Shown here one piece after another: positions 49,136 to 58,925 of a DNA stretch of 64,000 nucleotides. Position numbers and translations under genes: made by a program. Below the pieces are notes generated by a model. It ran no database searches and was not told the DNA's origin. It saw only the letters and a list, made by a program, of their open reading frames with translations. The DNA comes from Atopobium sp. UBA2090 (GTDB taxonomy: Bacteria > Actinomycetota > Coriobacteriia > Coriobacteriales > Atopobiaceae), in contig DCZG01000050.1 in the NCBI GenBank assembly GCA_002331575.1, positions 25,711-89,710 of the forward strand, written 5' to 3'. Each line of letters starts with the position of its first letter. Position 1 is the first letter of the stretch.

Positions 49136-52000
49136 ATGGCAAAGGTCATGTCAGGACGCCGTAACACCGAGCTCTTCCTCCTGTGCCTGGGTGCCGTTCC
49201 CGTCATCCTGCTCTACGCGATGTACGTCGTGAACGCCAACGTGGAGCTGAGCCTCTCAACGCTCGGCGTGCCCATCGGACTCTTCGCCGCCTTCGCCGTG
49301 GCGCACCTCGCCATCAGGCGACTCGCCCCGGGGGCGGACCCAGCCATATTGCCGATCGTGTTCGTGCTCTCGGGCATCGGCATCACCTTCGTCACGCGCC
49401 TCGCGCCGAGCGACGCCAAGAGCCAGGTCGTCTGGCTGTTCCTCTCGGTCGCGGCCATGATCGCCACACTCGTCTTCGCAAGGAACCTCGACGAGCTCGC
49501 GCGGTATAAGTACACGCTCGGCATCGTCGGCGTCGTGCTCCTGCTCCTGCCCATGCTCGTGGGCACGGAGATCTACGGGTCCAAGCTCTGGATCATCATC
49601 GGCCCGTTCTCCTTCCAGCCCGGCGAGCTCGCGAAGATTCTCATCGTCCTCTTCCTCGCGTTCTACCTTGCGAGCAACCGAGAGGCGCTCTCCGTCTCGG
49701 CCGTACGGCTCGGGCCTCTCAGCCTTCCTCGGTTCCGCATGCTCCTCCCCATGTTCATCATGTGGGGCATCAGCCTCCTGCTCGTGGTCTTCGAGCGAGA
49801 CCTGGGCAGCGCCCTGCTCTTCTTCGTCTTCTTCGTCATCATGCTCTTCGTGACCACGGGCCGCGTGAGCTACGTGATCATCTCGCTCTGCCTGCTCGCC
49901 ATAGGCTTCGTGTTCTGCTACCACTTCTTCGGCCACGTCCAGACGCGCGTCGACATCTGGCTCAACCCCTGGCAGGACCCGTCCGGGAGCGGCTACCAAA
50001 TCGTCCAGTCGCTCTACTCCATCGCCGACGGCGGCCTCACGGGCACGGGCATCGGAAAGGGCATGCCGACGCTCATCCCCGTCGTCGAGTCCGACTTCAT
50101 CTTCTCGGCCATCGCCGAGGAGACGGGCCTTCTCGGCAGCACGGCCGTCATCATCCTCTTCATGCTCTTCTGCGTCCGCGGCTTCGCCACGGCCGCGCGC
50201 GCCAAGTCCGACTCCTCCGCCTTCGCGGCCGTTGGCCTCACGAGCGTCATCGGCTTCCAGGCCTTCCTCATCGTGGGCGGCGTGACCAAGCTCCTGCCCC
50301 TCACGGGCGTCACCCTCCCCTTCATGAGCCAGGGCGGCAGCTCGCTGCTCTCGAGCTTCATCATCGTCGGCCTGCTCCTCCGCGCCGGCGACGAGGGCAC
50401 GGGTCGCGAGTCCCTCCTCGAGGCGTCTCCCGACCTCGGGGCGGCGCACGTGAGCCCGCTCTCGCAGAACGGCGCCCATGCGTCCGAGATCATCCACGGC
50501 AGCCACGTCCGCGGAGGCTTCGAGGCCCAGGGCTCCGAGTCGGGCATCCTGGGCAGGGTCGCCCTCGGGAAGCGCGTCACGGCGCTCATCACTGTGTTCG
50601 CCCTGCTCTTCGCCGTGCTTGTCGCCAACCTCACCTACTACATGGAGATCGACGCGTCGACCATCCAGAACCTGCCCACCAACAACCACACCATCGCCAA
50701 GAGCACGTACGTGCAGCGTGGCGCGATCATCACCTCCGACGGCGTCACCCTCGCCGAGAGCACCAAGCAGGAGGACGGGACCTACGTGCGCTCGTATCCG
50801 CAGGGTTCTCTCGCCGCGCACACCGTGGGCTACATGTCGACGCAGTACGGCGCCTCGGGCGTCGAGCTCACCATGAACGACACCCTCACCGGGCACTCCG
50901 ACTACTCGAGCTGGAAGAACGCGCTCTACTCCCTTGCGGGCATTCAGACGGCGGGCTCCACCGTGGTGCTCACCATCAACTCGCAGATTCAGGCGGCCGC
51001 CGAGAACGCACTCGAGGGCTACACGGGAGCCATCGTGGTTCTCGACCCCTCCACCGGAGCGGTCCTCGCCAAGGCGTCATCACCCACGTACTCAAACGAC
51101 CAGCTCAACGACATCATCTCATCGGGCACGGGAAGCCAGCTCGTCGACCGCACCACGCAGACGCTCTACTCCCCCGGCTCTTCCTTCAAGGTCGTGACCC
51201 TCTCGGCAGCCCTCGACACGGGCACGGCGTCGCTCGACGACGTCTATGATGCCGAGGGCACCCTCACCATCGGCGGTGCCACCGTCTCCAACTACGGAGA
51301 CTATGACTATGGCAATCCCACGCTCAAGGAGGCCCTCGCTCTCTCTTCGAACACGGTGTTCGGGCAGGTGGGCGTCCAGGTGGGCGCCAAGACCCTCGTG
51401 GCGTACGCCGACGCGTTCGGCTATGGCACGAGCCTCGGTCAGGACTTCTCGACCAAGGCGTCGCTCATGCCCGACCCCTCGGAGATGACCGAGTGGGAGA
51501 CGGCCTGGGCGGCATGCGGACAGCCTGTCGGTCAGCACGCGAGCCCCGCAGGGCCGCAGACCACGGTCATGCAGAACGCCGTGGTGGCGCAGACGATCGC
51601 CAACAAGGGCATCGCCATGAACCCCTACCTCGTCGACCACATCCTCTCCCCCGAGGGGACGACCACGTCGACCACGTCGCCCAAGTCTCTCGGACAGGTC
51701 GTCTCCGCTACGACCGCCGAGGAGGTCACCCAGGCCATGATCGGCGTCGTCGACCACGGCACGGGCACCGCGGCACAGGTCTCCGGCGTCACCGTCGCTG
51801 GCAAGACCGGAACCGCCCAGATCGAGGACGGCAACATCAACTCGTTCTTCATCGGCTTCGCGCCGGCTGACAATCCCACACTCGTCATCTCCGTCTGCAT
51901 CGAGGGACTGGGAGACGACGTCGAGGGGTATGGCGCGGCGGTTGCCGGCGAGGTGCTCGCGAGCGCACTCAACACCCAGGCGCTTGGCGCGGGAACGTAA
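49136..52000 (+). CDS. Natural fusion of SEDS glycosyltransferase (RodA/FtsW) with class B PBP transpeptidase
   Basis: One open frame of 954 residues from ATG 49136. Residues 1-418 are a complete SEDS polymerase with about ten spans, the FQPGELAKI stretch and the conserved Asp281 in [11 protein letters not shown] 55-residue linker leads to a new span (about 480-502) and then a transpeptidase domain without a large pedestal, like mycobacterial PbpA. Its motifs are complete: Ser682 in SSFK, SSN at 737-739 and KTG at 890-892. In most actinobacteria rodA and pbpA are adjacent separate genes at this place; here they are one polypeptide that should polymerise and cross-link peptidoglycan. No frameshift is needed to read through. 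Confidence 0.95.
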   Translation: MAKVMSGRRNTELFLLCLGAVPVILLYAMYVVNANVELSLSTLGVPIGLFAAFAVAHLAIRRLAPGADPAILPIVFVLSGIGITFVTRLAPSDAKSQVVWLFLSVAAMIATLVFARNLDELARYKYTLGIVGVVLLLLPMLVGTEIYGSKLWIIIGPFSFQPGELAKILIVLFLAFYLASNREALSVSAVRLGPLSLPRFRMLLPMFIMWGISLLLVVFERDLGSALLFFVFFVIMLFVTTGRVSYVIISLCLLAIGFVFCYHFFGHVQTRVDIWLNPWQDPSGSGYQIVQSLYSIADGGLTGTGIGKGMPTLIPVVESDFIFSAIAEETGLLGSTAVIILFMLFCVRGFATAARAKSDSSAFAAVGLTSVIGFQAFLIVGGVTKLLPLTGVTLPFMSQGGSSLLSSFIIVGLLLRAGDEGTGRESLLEASPDLGAAHVSPLSQNGAHASEIIHGSHVRGGFEAQGSESGILGRVALGKRVTALITVFALLFAVLVANLTYYMEIDASTIQNLPTNNHTIAKSTYVQRGAIITSDGVTLAESTKQEDGTYVRSYPQGSLAAHTVGYMSTQYGASGVELTMNDTLTGHSDYSSWKNALYSLAGIQTAGSTVVLTINSQIQAAAENALEGYTGAIVVLDPSTGAVLAKASSPTYSNDQLNDIISSGTGSQLVDRTTQTLYSPGSSFKVVTLSAALDTGTASLDDVYDAEGTLTIGGATVSNYGDYDYGNPTLKEALALSSNTVFGQVGVQVGAKTLVAYADAFGYGTSLGQDFSTKASLMPDPSEMTEWETAWAACGQPVGQHASPAGPQTTVMQNAVVAQTIANKGIAMNPYLVDHILSPEGTTTSTTSPKSLGQVVSATTAEEVTQAMIGVVDHGTGTAAQVSGVTVAGKTGTAQIEDGNINSFFIGFAPADNPTLVISVCIEGLGDDVEGYGAAVAGEVLASALNTQALGAGT

Positions 52001-52068
52001 CGGCCGGCGCGACGGGGTATCGGTAGGAACACGTGGCCCAGAAGCCACGAGCGGAATCGGAGAAGGAA

Positions 52069-54024
52069 ATGCCAGAGAAGGTTCTTGGTGGTAGGTACCA
52101 AGTTCAGGACAGGATCGGTACGGGTGGCATGGCCACCGTGTTCAGAGGCCTCGACGAGGTCCTCGGACGTACCGTCGCGATAAAGACGATGCTCCCCCAG
52201 TACGCGACCGACCCGTCGTTCGCGGCGCGGTTCAAGCAGGAGGCGCAGGCGGCGGCGGCGCTTCAGAGCCCCTACATCGTCTCGGTCTATGACTGGGGCA
52301 AGGACGGCGACACGTACTACATCATCATGGAGTATCTGCGCGGCACCGACCTCAAGAGCGGAATCCGCAAGCACGGGGCGCTCGACTGCAAGAAGGTCGC
52401 GCAGATCGGCTCGCAGATCGCGCAGGCTCTTTCGGTGGCGCACAAGCACGACATCATCCACCGAGACATCAAGCCGCAGAACATCATGGTGCAGCCCGAC
52501 GGCAACATCAAGGTCATGGACTTCGGCATCGCCCGCGCCAAGAACAGCCACCTCACAACCGACAACTCGGTTCTCGGCACCGCCCACTACGTCTCACCCG
52601 AGCAGACCCAGGGCAAGGAGCTCGGCCCCACGACCGACATCTACTCCCTCGGCATCGTCATGTACGAGGCATCCACGGGACGCGTGCCCTTCGAGGGTGA
52701 CGACGCCATCTCCGTCGCGCTCAAGCAGGTTAACGAGCAGCCCGTGCCTCCCTCGCAGCTCAACCCCGCCATCGATCCACAGATCGAGTCGATCATCCTC
52801 AAGTGCATGCAGAAGAACCCCGCCGACAGGTTCCAGACGGCCGACGAGCTTTATCGCGTCCTCCGCGACTACCTCGCGGGCCGCGTCCAGGCAGTGAACA
52901 GCGCCACGGCGATGCTCCCTGTGCAGAGCACCAACGTCATCGAGGACCCGCGCAGGGGCATGGGCGGCACGGCGTCGATTCCCCGCGTCAACCAGCAGCA
53001 CTATCGCACCAAGAGCGCGACCGACGAAGCCGAGGAGAACGAGAAGAAGGGCAAGGGCAAGCATCGCACCGGTCTCGTCATCGGCATCATCGCCGCTATA
53101 GCCGCCGTCGCCGCCCTGGCCTACTTCGTGATCGTCGTGCTCGGCCAGGGCACGGCAACCTACGCCGTCCCCAACTACCTCGGGCTCACCGAGGACGAGG
53201 CCGTGGCGCAGATCAACGCCACCGGCAGCCACTTCAAGCTCGACGAGGTCACCTACCAGTATTCTGACAGCGTCGACGAGGGCGTCGTCATGGACCAGTC
53301 ACCCAATGCAAATCGCCAGGTGACCGAGGGCACGACCGTCACGCTCGTGGTTTCGAAGGGCAAGGAGCCCGCCGCGACGGTCACGGTCCCCGACCTCCAG
53401 AACATGACGCCCTCCGAGGCGGTCGCCGCGCTCACGAAGGTTGGCCTCAACGGGCAGGCCGGTGACTCGGTGTACAGCGCCGACGTCGACAACGGCAAGG
53501 TCGCAGAGCAGTCGCCAGCGGCCAACAGCACCGCCAAGGCAGGCGACACCGTCACCTACAGCCTCTCCAAGGGCCCCGAGATGGTCACCGTCCCGAGCGA
53601 CCTCGTCGGCAACTCGCAGTCCTACGTCACCGGCCAGCTCACTGACGCAGGCCTCACCTACACCGTCTCGAAGCAGTCCTCCTCGACCTACGACGAGGGA
53701 GACGTCATCAGCGTGAGCCCGAGCAGCGGCTCCTCCGTCGAGAAGGGCTCCTCGGTCACCGTCACGGTCTCGACCGGCCCGGCAACCGAGAAAGTCCCGA
53801 GCGTCATCGGCTCCACCGAGTCGAGCGCTCGCTCGCAGCTCAGCGACTTCACCGTCAAGGTCCAGTACCAGTCGTCATCCAGCTATGCCTCGGGCACCGT
53901 CATCGATCAGTCGCCTAGCGGCGGGACGTCTGCGACCTACGGAAGCACCGTCGTCCTCACGGTCTCGAGCGGATCCGCGGAGAAGACCGACTCGAGCACC
54001 TCCTCCTCGAAGACCACGGGCTAG
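52069..54024 (+). CDS. pknB: PASTA-domain Ser/Thr kinase (PknB type)
   Basis: Encodes 651 residues from ATG 52069 (MPEKVLGGRYQVQ), six bases after GGAG; a GTG at 52033 is an alternative start. Kinase motifs: GTGGMATVF, VAIKTM, HRDIKPQNIM, MDFGIA, VSPEQTQGK. One span (VIGIIAAIAAVAALAYFVIV) leads to four external PASTA repeats beginning near YAVPNYLG, VTVPDLQN, VTVPSDLVG and EKVPSVIGS, then a Ser/Thr tail. PASTA repeats bind muropeptides or lipid II and control growth. A GGGGTATCGG word at 52014-52023 could be its own promoter. Confidence 0.96.
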   Translation: MPEKVLGGRYQVQDRIGTGGMATVFRGLDEVLGRTVAIKTMLPQYATDPSFAARFKQEAQAAAALQSPYIVSVYDWGKDGDTYYIIMEYLRGTDLKSGIRKHGALDCKKVAQIGSQIAQALSVAHKHDIIHRDIKPQNIMVQPDGNIKVMDFGIARAKNSHLTTDNSVLGTAHYVSPEQTQGKELGPTTDIYSLGIVMYEASTGRVPFEGDDAISVALKQVNEQPVPPSQLNPAIDPQIESIILKCMQKNPADRFQTADELYRVLRDYLAGRVQAVNSATAMLPVQSTNVIEDPRRGMGGTASIPRVNQQHYRTKSATDEAEENEKKGKGKHRTGLVIGIIAAIAAVAALAYFVIVVLGQGTATYAVPNYLGLTEDEAVAQINATGSHFKLDEVTYQYSDSVDEGVVMDQSPNANRQVTEGTTVTLVVSKGKEPAATVTVPDLQNMTPSEAVAALTKVGLNGQAGDSVYSADVDNGKVAEQSPAANSTAKAGDTVTYSLSKGPEMVTVPSDLVGNSQSYVTGQLTDAGLTYTVSKQSSSTYDEGDVISVSPSSGSSVEKGSSVTVTVSTGPATEKVPSVIGSTESSARSQLSDFTVKVQYQSSSSYASGTVIDQSPSGGTSATYGSTVVLTVSSGSAEKTDSSTSSSKTTG

Positions 54025-54127
54025 GAGCCGATATCAGGCAGCAAGCACAAGCGCGTGCAGATGATGCGGGCGGGTCGGGACCATCCCGGCTCGCCCGCAT
54101 TCCACTACAAAGAGAGAAGGAGAAGGA

Positions 54128-54637
54128 ATGACCCCAGAGGAATACGAAGAGGCGGCCAGCTGCTGGATTCGCAAGGACGCGACGTCGAAAGCCATGCCGG
54201 CCGATGACGCCCGCGCCCTCGTCGACGCGTTTCTCGCCAGTCACAACACCTGCGCGCTCGCGACGGGAGCGGGAGACTTCGTCCGCTGTACGCCGCTCGA
54301 GTACGCCTGGCACGACGGTGCCGTCTGGATTCTCTCGGAAGGCGGGCTCAAGTTCCGGGCGCTCGCCTCGAACCACAAGGTCTGCCTTGCGGTCTACGAA
54401 CCCTACTCGAGCATGGGGCAGACACACGGGCTGCAGGTCATGGGCACCGCCGAGGTCATCGACGAGTCCGACCCCGCCTACACCTCAGAGCTCGCGACCA
54501 AGGGCGTCACGCCCGAGCGACTCGCCGCCCTGGGCATGAGAATCCACCTGCTCCGCATCACTCCGCAGTCCTGCGACCTTCTCGACTCTGACCTGCGCAA
54601 GAAGGGCTTCGAAGCCCGCCAGCACCTCGACCTCTAG
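54128..54637 (+). CDS. Pyridoxamine 5'-phosphate oxidase-family flavin protein
   Basis: Encodes 169 residues with AGAGAAGGAGAAGG before the ATG. The split-barrel pattern is LVDAFLASHNTCALATG, then FVRCTPLEYAWHDGAVWILSEGGLKFRALA broken by turns, and KVCLAVYEP. Members bind FMN or F420 or heme; the specific cofactor is not clear. An N-terminal stretch EEAASCWIRKDATS is seen in a subgroup of putative pyridoxamine oxidases of gut anaerobes. Not linked to the kinase cluster by overlap. Confidence 0.88.
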   Translation: MTPEEYEEAASCWIRKDATSKAMPADDARALVDAFLASHNTCALATGAGDFVRCTPLEYAWHDGAVWILSEGGLKFRALASNHKVCLAVYEPYSSMGQTHGLQVMGTAEVIDESDPAYTSELATKGVTPERLAALGMRIHLLRITPQSCDLLDSDLRKKGFEARQHLDL

Positions 54638-54666
54638 AGCCGACGACAGCGCGAGCGCACAAAGAA

Positions 54667-54696
54667 GCAGGCCAGGCGCCGAAGCGTCTGGCCTGC
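54667..54696. terminator. Bidirectional terminator hairpin
   Basis: GCAGGCCAGGCGC-CGAA-GCGTCTGGCCTGC: 13-bp stem with one GU pair and a CGAA loop. It lies between the oxidase gene and the convergent tRNA-Arg; T-rich bases follow on both strands. Confidence 0.8.
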
Positions 54697-54705
54697 GATT
54701 ATTAC

Positions 54706-54781
54706 TGGTGCCCCCGGGCCGATTCGAACGGCCGACACCCGCTTTAGGAGAGCGGTGCTCTATCCCCTGAGCTACGAGGGC
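54706..54781 (-). tRNA. tRNA-Arg(CCU)
   Basis: On the minus strand: acceptor GCCCTCG pairs with CGGGGGC (one GU), anticodon stem CCGCT/AGCGG with loop CTCCTAA giving CCU, T loop CGTTCGAATCG. CCA is encoded at 54706-54708. Confidence 0.95.
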
Positions 54782-54835
54782 GCGGGTACACATTCTACCA
54801 TCATGCAAGCTCGAGCACGTGGAGGATGCGTTGCG

Positions 54836-55528
54836 CTACTTCTGGCCCTTGGCCGCCTTCCGGGCGGCCTTCTCGGCGGCACGCTTAGACTCCTCGATGC
54901 GCTCCTTCTCGAAGAGCTCGAGGATCTTCTTGTCCGTCATGCCCTGGACCTTCTTCTCGGTGGCCTTGCGAATGGGGCGACGCTTGACCCAGTCGTAGAC
55001 GAACGCGCCGATGATGAAGCCGTAGGCGAGAATGAGCGAGACGATCGAAATGATGCCCGCAGCAGTCGTGAGCTCGGAGTTGGCGTTGGGGAACACATAG
55101 ACCATGACCAGCGAGACAATCGTCGTGGCGAAGCCGACGATGAGCAGGACCCACCAGACCTTCTCGGTCCTCTTGTAGTCGGGATCCGCGCGGAGCATGA
55201 GGTCGTAGCCGCGGTTGCGGAAGTCCTCCTTGTCGCGCTCCTTGCGCCGCTCGGCCTTCTTGGCCTCCTTCGACGCCGGAGTGGAGCCGCCCAGCCCTCC
55301 TGACGAGGACCTCTTCCCCTTGGCTCCCGAGCCCGAGACGACGCGCACCGACGACGCGGCCTCTCGTACGGGCTTGCCGCTCGCCGCGGACTTGCGGCCG
55401 ATGGTCTTCGAGCTCGTCGCGGGTTTGTCGTCGCTCTCGTCAGTATCCTTGGCTTTGGGGCTGGTGAGCGTCGAGACGTTCTCCTTGGCCTCCTTCTGGG
55501 CGCCTTCGAGGGTATCGCGCAGAGACAT
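54836..55528 (-). CDS. Two-span membrane protein with long charged N-terminus, function unknown
   Basis: A 230-residue protein. Residues 1-120 are Lys/Ser/Glu-rich and probably disordered. Two membrane spans (VWWVLLIVGFATTIVSLVMVYVF broken at the loop PNANSE, then AAGIISIVSLILAYGFIIGAFVY) follow with a 15-residue loop. The C-terminus is a charged helix rich in Lys/Ala/Arg. Its ATG overlaps the purC stop by one base (TAATG), so it is co-translated with purC, an unusual partner. Family not recognised; similar proteins exist in actinobacteria as DUF-type entries, but I cannot name one. Confidence 0.75.
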   Translation of the reverse strand: MSLRDTLEGAQKEAKENVSTLTSPKAKDTDESDDKPATSSKTIGRKSAASGKPVREAASSVRVVSGSGAKGKRSSSGGLGGSTPASKEAKKAERRKERDKEDFRNRGYDLMLRADPDYKRTEKVWWVLLIVGFATTIVSLVMVYVFPNANSELTTAAGIISIVSLILAYGFIIGAFVYDWVKRRPIRKATEKKVQGMTDKKILELFEKERIEESKRAAEKAARKAAKGQK

Positions 55529-56412
55529 TAGTTCTCCTTCATGGGCTTGAACTCGCTGCCGGTAATGATCTGGAACGCCTCCTGGTAACGGCTGGACGTG
55601 CCGTCGATGACCTCCTGCGGGAGGTGGGGCGCGTCTCCCGTCATGTCCCAGTTGGCCTTGAGCCAGTCGCGGACGTACTGCTTGTCATAGCTGGGCTGCA
55701 CGCGACCGGGCTCATAGCCGTCCGCGGGCCAGAAGCGGCTCGAGTCGGGCGTGAGGCACTCGTCGATGAGTGTGAGCTGGCCGTCGATGATACCAAACTC
55801 GAACTTCGTGTCGGCGATGATGATGCCGCGCGTCGCGGCATACTCGGCAGCCGCCTTGTAGATGGAGAGCGTCGCGTCACGAAGCTGCGTGGCGACGTCC
55901 TCGCCCACGATCTGGGCGCAGCGCTCGAACGAGATGTTCTCGTCGTGGTCGCCGAGGTCAGCCTTGGTGGAAGGCGTGAAGATGGGCTCGGGGAGCTTGG
56001 ACGCCTCGACGAGACCGGCGGGAAGCTTGATACCGCAGACCGTTCCGTCGGCGTCGTAGGTCTTCTTGCCGGAGCCCGTGAGATATCCGCGGACGATGCA
56101 CTCGATGGGGATGGTCTTTGCCTTCTTGACGAGCATGGAGCGGCCGGTGAGATAGTCGGCATAGCGATGGTACTCGCTGGGAAAGTCGGCGACGTCAAGC
56201 GAGATCATGTGGTTGGGCATGAGGTCGGAGAAGCGATCGAACCAGAACGCGGAGATGCGCGTGAGAATCTCGCCCTTGTGAGGAATCTCGTCGGGGAGGA
56301 TGAAGTCGAAGGCGGAGATGCGGTCGGAAGCGACCATGAGGAGGCTGTCGCCGCAGTCGTAGATGTCTCGAACCTTGCCGTGGGAATCCGGACGGAGCTC
56401 AATCGTAGCCAA
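55528..56412 (-). CDS. purC: Phosphoribosylaminoimidazole-succinocarboxamide synthase
   Basis: Encodes 294 residues from a TTG at 56412 (ATIELRPDSHGKVRDIY), seven bases after GAGG; no ATG lies near. It joins CAIR and aspartate with ATP in purine synthesis. Family marks: GKVRDIYDCGDSLLMVASDRISAFDF broken by strands, IECIVRGYLTGSG, IADTKFEFG, LIDECLTPDSSRFW. The length is that of the longer, SAICAR synthase form found in actinobacteria. purB lies 4 kb away on the same strand. Confidence 0.96.
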   Translation of the reverse strand: MATIELRPDSHGKVRDIYDCGDSLLMVASDRISAFDFILPDEIPHKGEILTRISAFWFDRFSDLMPNHMISLDVADFPSEYHRYADYLTGRSMLVKKAKTIPIECIVRGYLTGSGKKTYDADGTVCGIKLPAGLVEASKLPEPIFTPSTKADLGDHDENISFERCAQIVGEDVATQLRDATLSIYKAAAEYAATRGIIIADTKFEFGIIDGQLTLIDECLTPDSSRFWPADGYEPGRVQPSYDKQYVRDWLKANWDMTGDAPHLPQEVIDGTSSRYQEAFQIITGSEFKPMKEN

Positions 56413-56538
56413 GATGCGCCTCAACCTTCCTCGGAGCTTGCTCTTCTGCCTTCTGACGCAGGCACAATGATTGTAGTGGATGGAGGCCCGCCCACATGGG
56501 TCGAGGCTCACATTGTCACAGGCAAATCAGCGCCGACG

Positions 56539-58101
56539 CTACTTGTCCTGCAGGGAGTACACGATGCCGTGACGTCCCCGATTCTGGGGAATGCGCAGTG
56601 TGAACGTGGTGCCCCTGCCGAGCTCGGACTTCACCGAGATGGTGCCGTTGTGACGGTCGACGATCTCCTTGGTGATGGAGAGACCGACCCCGAGGCCACC
56701 CGACACGCGCTCGCGCGAGACGTCGGAGCGCCAGAACCGCGAGAAGGTCTGCGGAATGTCCTCTTTCGCAATGCCGATGCCGGTGTCCTGCACGGACACG
56801 ATCACGTCCGAGCGGTCAGAGCCGACGGAGACCTTCACCCATCCGTCCTCGTTCGTGTAGCGCATGGCGTTGCTCATGAGGTTGACGATGGCCTCGCGGA
56901 TCATGTCGGGATCCACGTCGGCGTTGCATTCGCCATGCGGGGTCTCGTCGACGAAGCGCAGGTGGAGTCCGCGCTCATGGAAGAGCTGGTGCTGCGAGCT
57001 CACGAGACTTCTCACGAGGTAGACCATGTCGGTACGCTCGGTCTTCATCTCCTTGGTGGAGTTCTCCAGGCGAGAAAGACGGAGCATGGCGTCAACGAGG
57101 CGAGACAGGCGGCGGACCTCGGACGCGACGGTCTCGAAGTGCTCGTCATCGGCGGGGAGAACCCCGTCCTGCATGGCCTCGACCGTCGCCTGCATGGCCA
57201 TGAGCGGGGTGCGCAGCTCATGTGCGACGTCGCTCGTGAGGCGGTGCTCGAGCTTGATGTCCTTCTCGAGTGAGGTGGCCATGTCGTCGAAGGTCTCGCC
57301 GAGCTGACCGATCTCATCGGTTCCCCGAACGCCCGAGCGGGCGGTGAGGTCGCCGTTGCGGAGCTGCGACGCCGTAGAGGTGATGCGCAGGATGGGCTTG
57401 GTGAGCGAACGAGACACGAAATAGCCGATGACGCAGGCGAGGACCACCGCGATGGCCGCAGCTCCCGCAATGGCACCATAGGAGTTGGCGCGGAAGGCCG
57501 CGTCGCTCTTGGTGAGGAGAGCATCTGAGCCGAACGCCCAGAGGCGCACCATGCCGACGACATTGCCCTTGCCGTCGACCACATCGGCGGTTACGATCGA
57601 CTCGGACGACGTGGGGGCGAGTGACGTGGTCTTTGCCGTCGTCTCGGAGTCGGTGCTGGTCGCGGTCTCGTTCATGCGACTCGTGGATGACCAGGTGTCA
57701 TCATAAAGGATGTTGCCGTCGGAATCGATGACCTGGACGCCCACGTCGGACGAGGCGGCGGAGGCAGCGGAGGCGTTGGCGATGACGTCGGTCGTCCAGC
57801 CGCCCTCCGTCTCGTACGCCTCGGAGATGGCATTGGCCGTGGACTGGGCGAGACCCTGCATGTTCCTTCTCGTGTAGGCGATGAACTGGCTCTCCCACAC
57901 GCTGGCGAGGACGATGACGAGAATAGCCGCGGTCATGACGGCAGTGAGCGCGAACGACAGCGTCATCCTCGTGGAATAGGGCCAGGACTTCTTGGGCTCC
58001 GGCTGTATCGTGTTGAACGAGCCCCGCGGAGAGACCGGGCGCTCGAAGTCAGCGTCCTCGTCGCCCGCCGAAGCGTCGGACGTATCGTAGTTTGCCGTCA
58101 A
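56539..58101 (-). CDS. BaeS/MprB-like sensor histidine kinase
   Basis: A 520-residue kinase: N-terminal cytoplasmic part, span about 48-68, an extracytoplasmic sensor region of about 135 residues rich in Ser/Thr, second span near 208-230, HAMP (SRSLTKPILRITSTASQL), H box SDVAHELRTPLMAMQ, N box REAIVNLMSNAMRYT, and G boxes DTGIGIAKED and GLGVGLSI. It is co-transcribed with the regulator 9 bases upstream. Extracytoplasmic signal unknown. Confidence 0.94.
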   Translation of the reverse strand: MTANYDTSDASAGDEDADFERPVSPRGSFNTIQPEPKKSWPYSTRMTLSFALTAVMTAAILVIVLASVWESQFIAYTRRNMQGLAQSTANAISEAYETEGGWTTDVIANASAASAASSDVGVQVIDSDGNILYDDTWSSTSRMNETATSTDSETTAKTTSLAPTSSESIVTADVVDGKGNVVGMVRLWAFGSDALLTKSDAAFRANSYGAIAGAAAIAVVLACVIGYFVSRSLTKPILRITSTASQLRNGDLTARSGVRGTDEIGQLGETFDDMATSLEKDIKLEHRLTSDVAHELRTPLMAMQATVEAMQDGVLPADDEHFETVASEVRRLSRLVDAMLRLSRLENSTKEMKTERTDMVYLVRSLVSSQHQLFHERGLHLRFVDETPHGECNADVDPDMIREAIVNLMSNAMRYTNEDGWVKVSVGSDRSDVIVSVQDTGIGIAKEDIPQTFSRFWRSDVSRERVSGGLGVGLSITKEIVDRHNGTISVKSELGRGTTFTLRIPQNRGRHGIVYSLQDK

Positions 58102-58110
58102 GACCTACCC

Positions 58111-58836
58111 CTAGCCCTTGTCCGAGGAGTCCTCGGTCTTCTCGGGAGCCTCGAAGCGATAGCCGACGCCGTGAACGGTGTAGAGCCAGCGTGGGTTGCG
58201 CGGGTCGTCGCCGAGCTTGGCGCGCAGGTTCTTGACGTGGCTGTCGATGGTGCGCTCGTAGCCCTCGAAGTCGTACCCGAGGACCTTCTCCACGAGCTCC
58301 ATGCGCGTGTAGACGCGGCCGGGATAGCGGGCGAGGGTCGTAAGCAGCTTGAACTCGGAGGCGGTCAGGTCGACCTCCTGCCCCTCGACCATGACCTTGT
58401 GTCCCGAGATGTCAATCACGAGGTCACCGAAGTCGAGCACCTCGAGCTGCGGCTCGGTCTCGGTGTGAGCGCGACGGAGCAGGGCGCGCACGCGGGCGAC
58501 GAGCTCGCGCGGCGAGAAGGGCTTGATGAGGTAGTCGTCGGCACCCAGCTCGAGGCCGATGATGCGGTCCTCGACCTCGCCCTTTGCGGTGAGCATGATG
58601 ATGGGCACGTTCGAGGTCTCGCGGATGGCGCGACAGACGCGCTCGCCGGAGAGCTTGGGGAGCATCAGGTCGAGGATGACGAGGTCGAACGAGTGCTTCT
58701 CGAACTCCTCGACGGCGCTCTGCCCATCGCCCACCCCGCGCACGATGTAGTTCTCTCGCTCGAGGTACGCGGCCACTGCGTCACGAATGGCCTTCTCGTC
58801 CTCGACCAGCAGAATCTTCTTTTCGTCCGAAGCCAT
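58111..58836 (-). CDS. OmpR-family response regulator
   Basis: Encodes 241 residues from ATG 58836 with AAGGAGG five bases before. Receiver: LVEDE, phospho-Asp in LVILDLMLP, MLTAKGE and LIKPFSPREL. Winged helix: VDLTASEFKLLTTLARYPGR, then YERTIDSHVKNLRAKLG and YTVHGVGYRFE. It pairs with the kinase just downstream. A TGGGGTACACT word about 60 bases upstream could be its -10. Confidence 0.95.
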   Translation of the reverse strand: MASDEKKILLVEDEKAIRDAVAAYLERENYIVRGVGDGQSAVEEFEKHSFDLVILDLMLPKLSGERVCRAIRETSNVPIIMLTAKGEVEDRIIGLELGADDYLIKPFSPRELVARVRALLRRAHTETEPQLEVLDFGDLVIDISGHKVMVEGQEVDLTASEFKLLTTLARYPGRVYTRMELVEKVLGYDFEGYERTIDSHVKNLRAKLGDDPRNPRWLYTVHGVGYRFEAPEKTEDSSDKG

Positions 58837-58925
58837 GTAGGCCTCCTTGCTGACGTTTGTCAGTTTGAACACATTGCACGAACCTAACCTAGTGTACCCC
58901 AGGATACGGTCCGCTTGCGGCTCTT

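Noticed and set aside
50380..50620. Assembly frameshift joining rodA and pbpA
   Set aside because: The linker keeps normal codon use, ends with a typical PBP anchor, and the frame is open for 954 codons. A base-calling error cannot be fully excluded without reads, but nothing suggests it.
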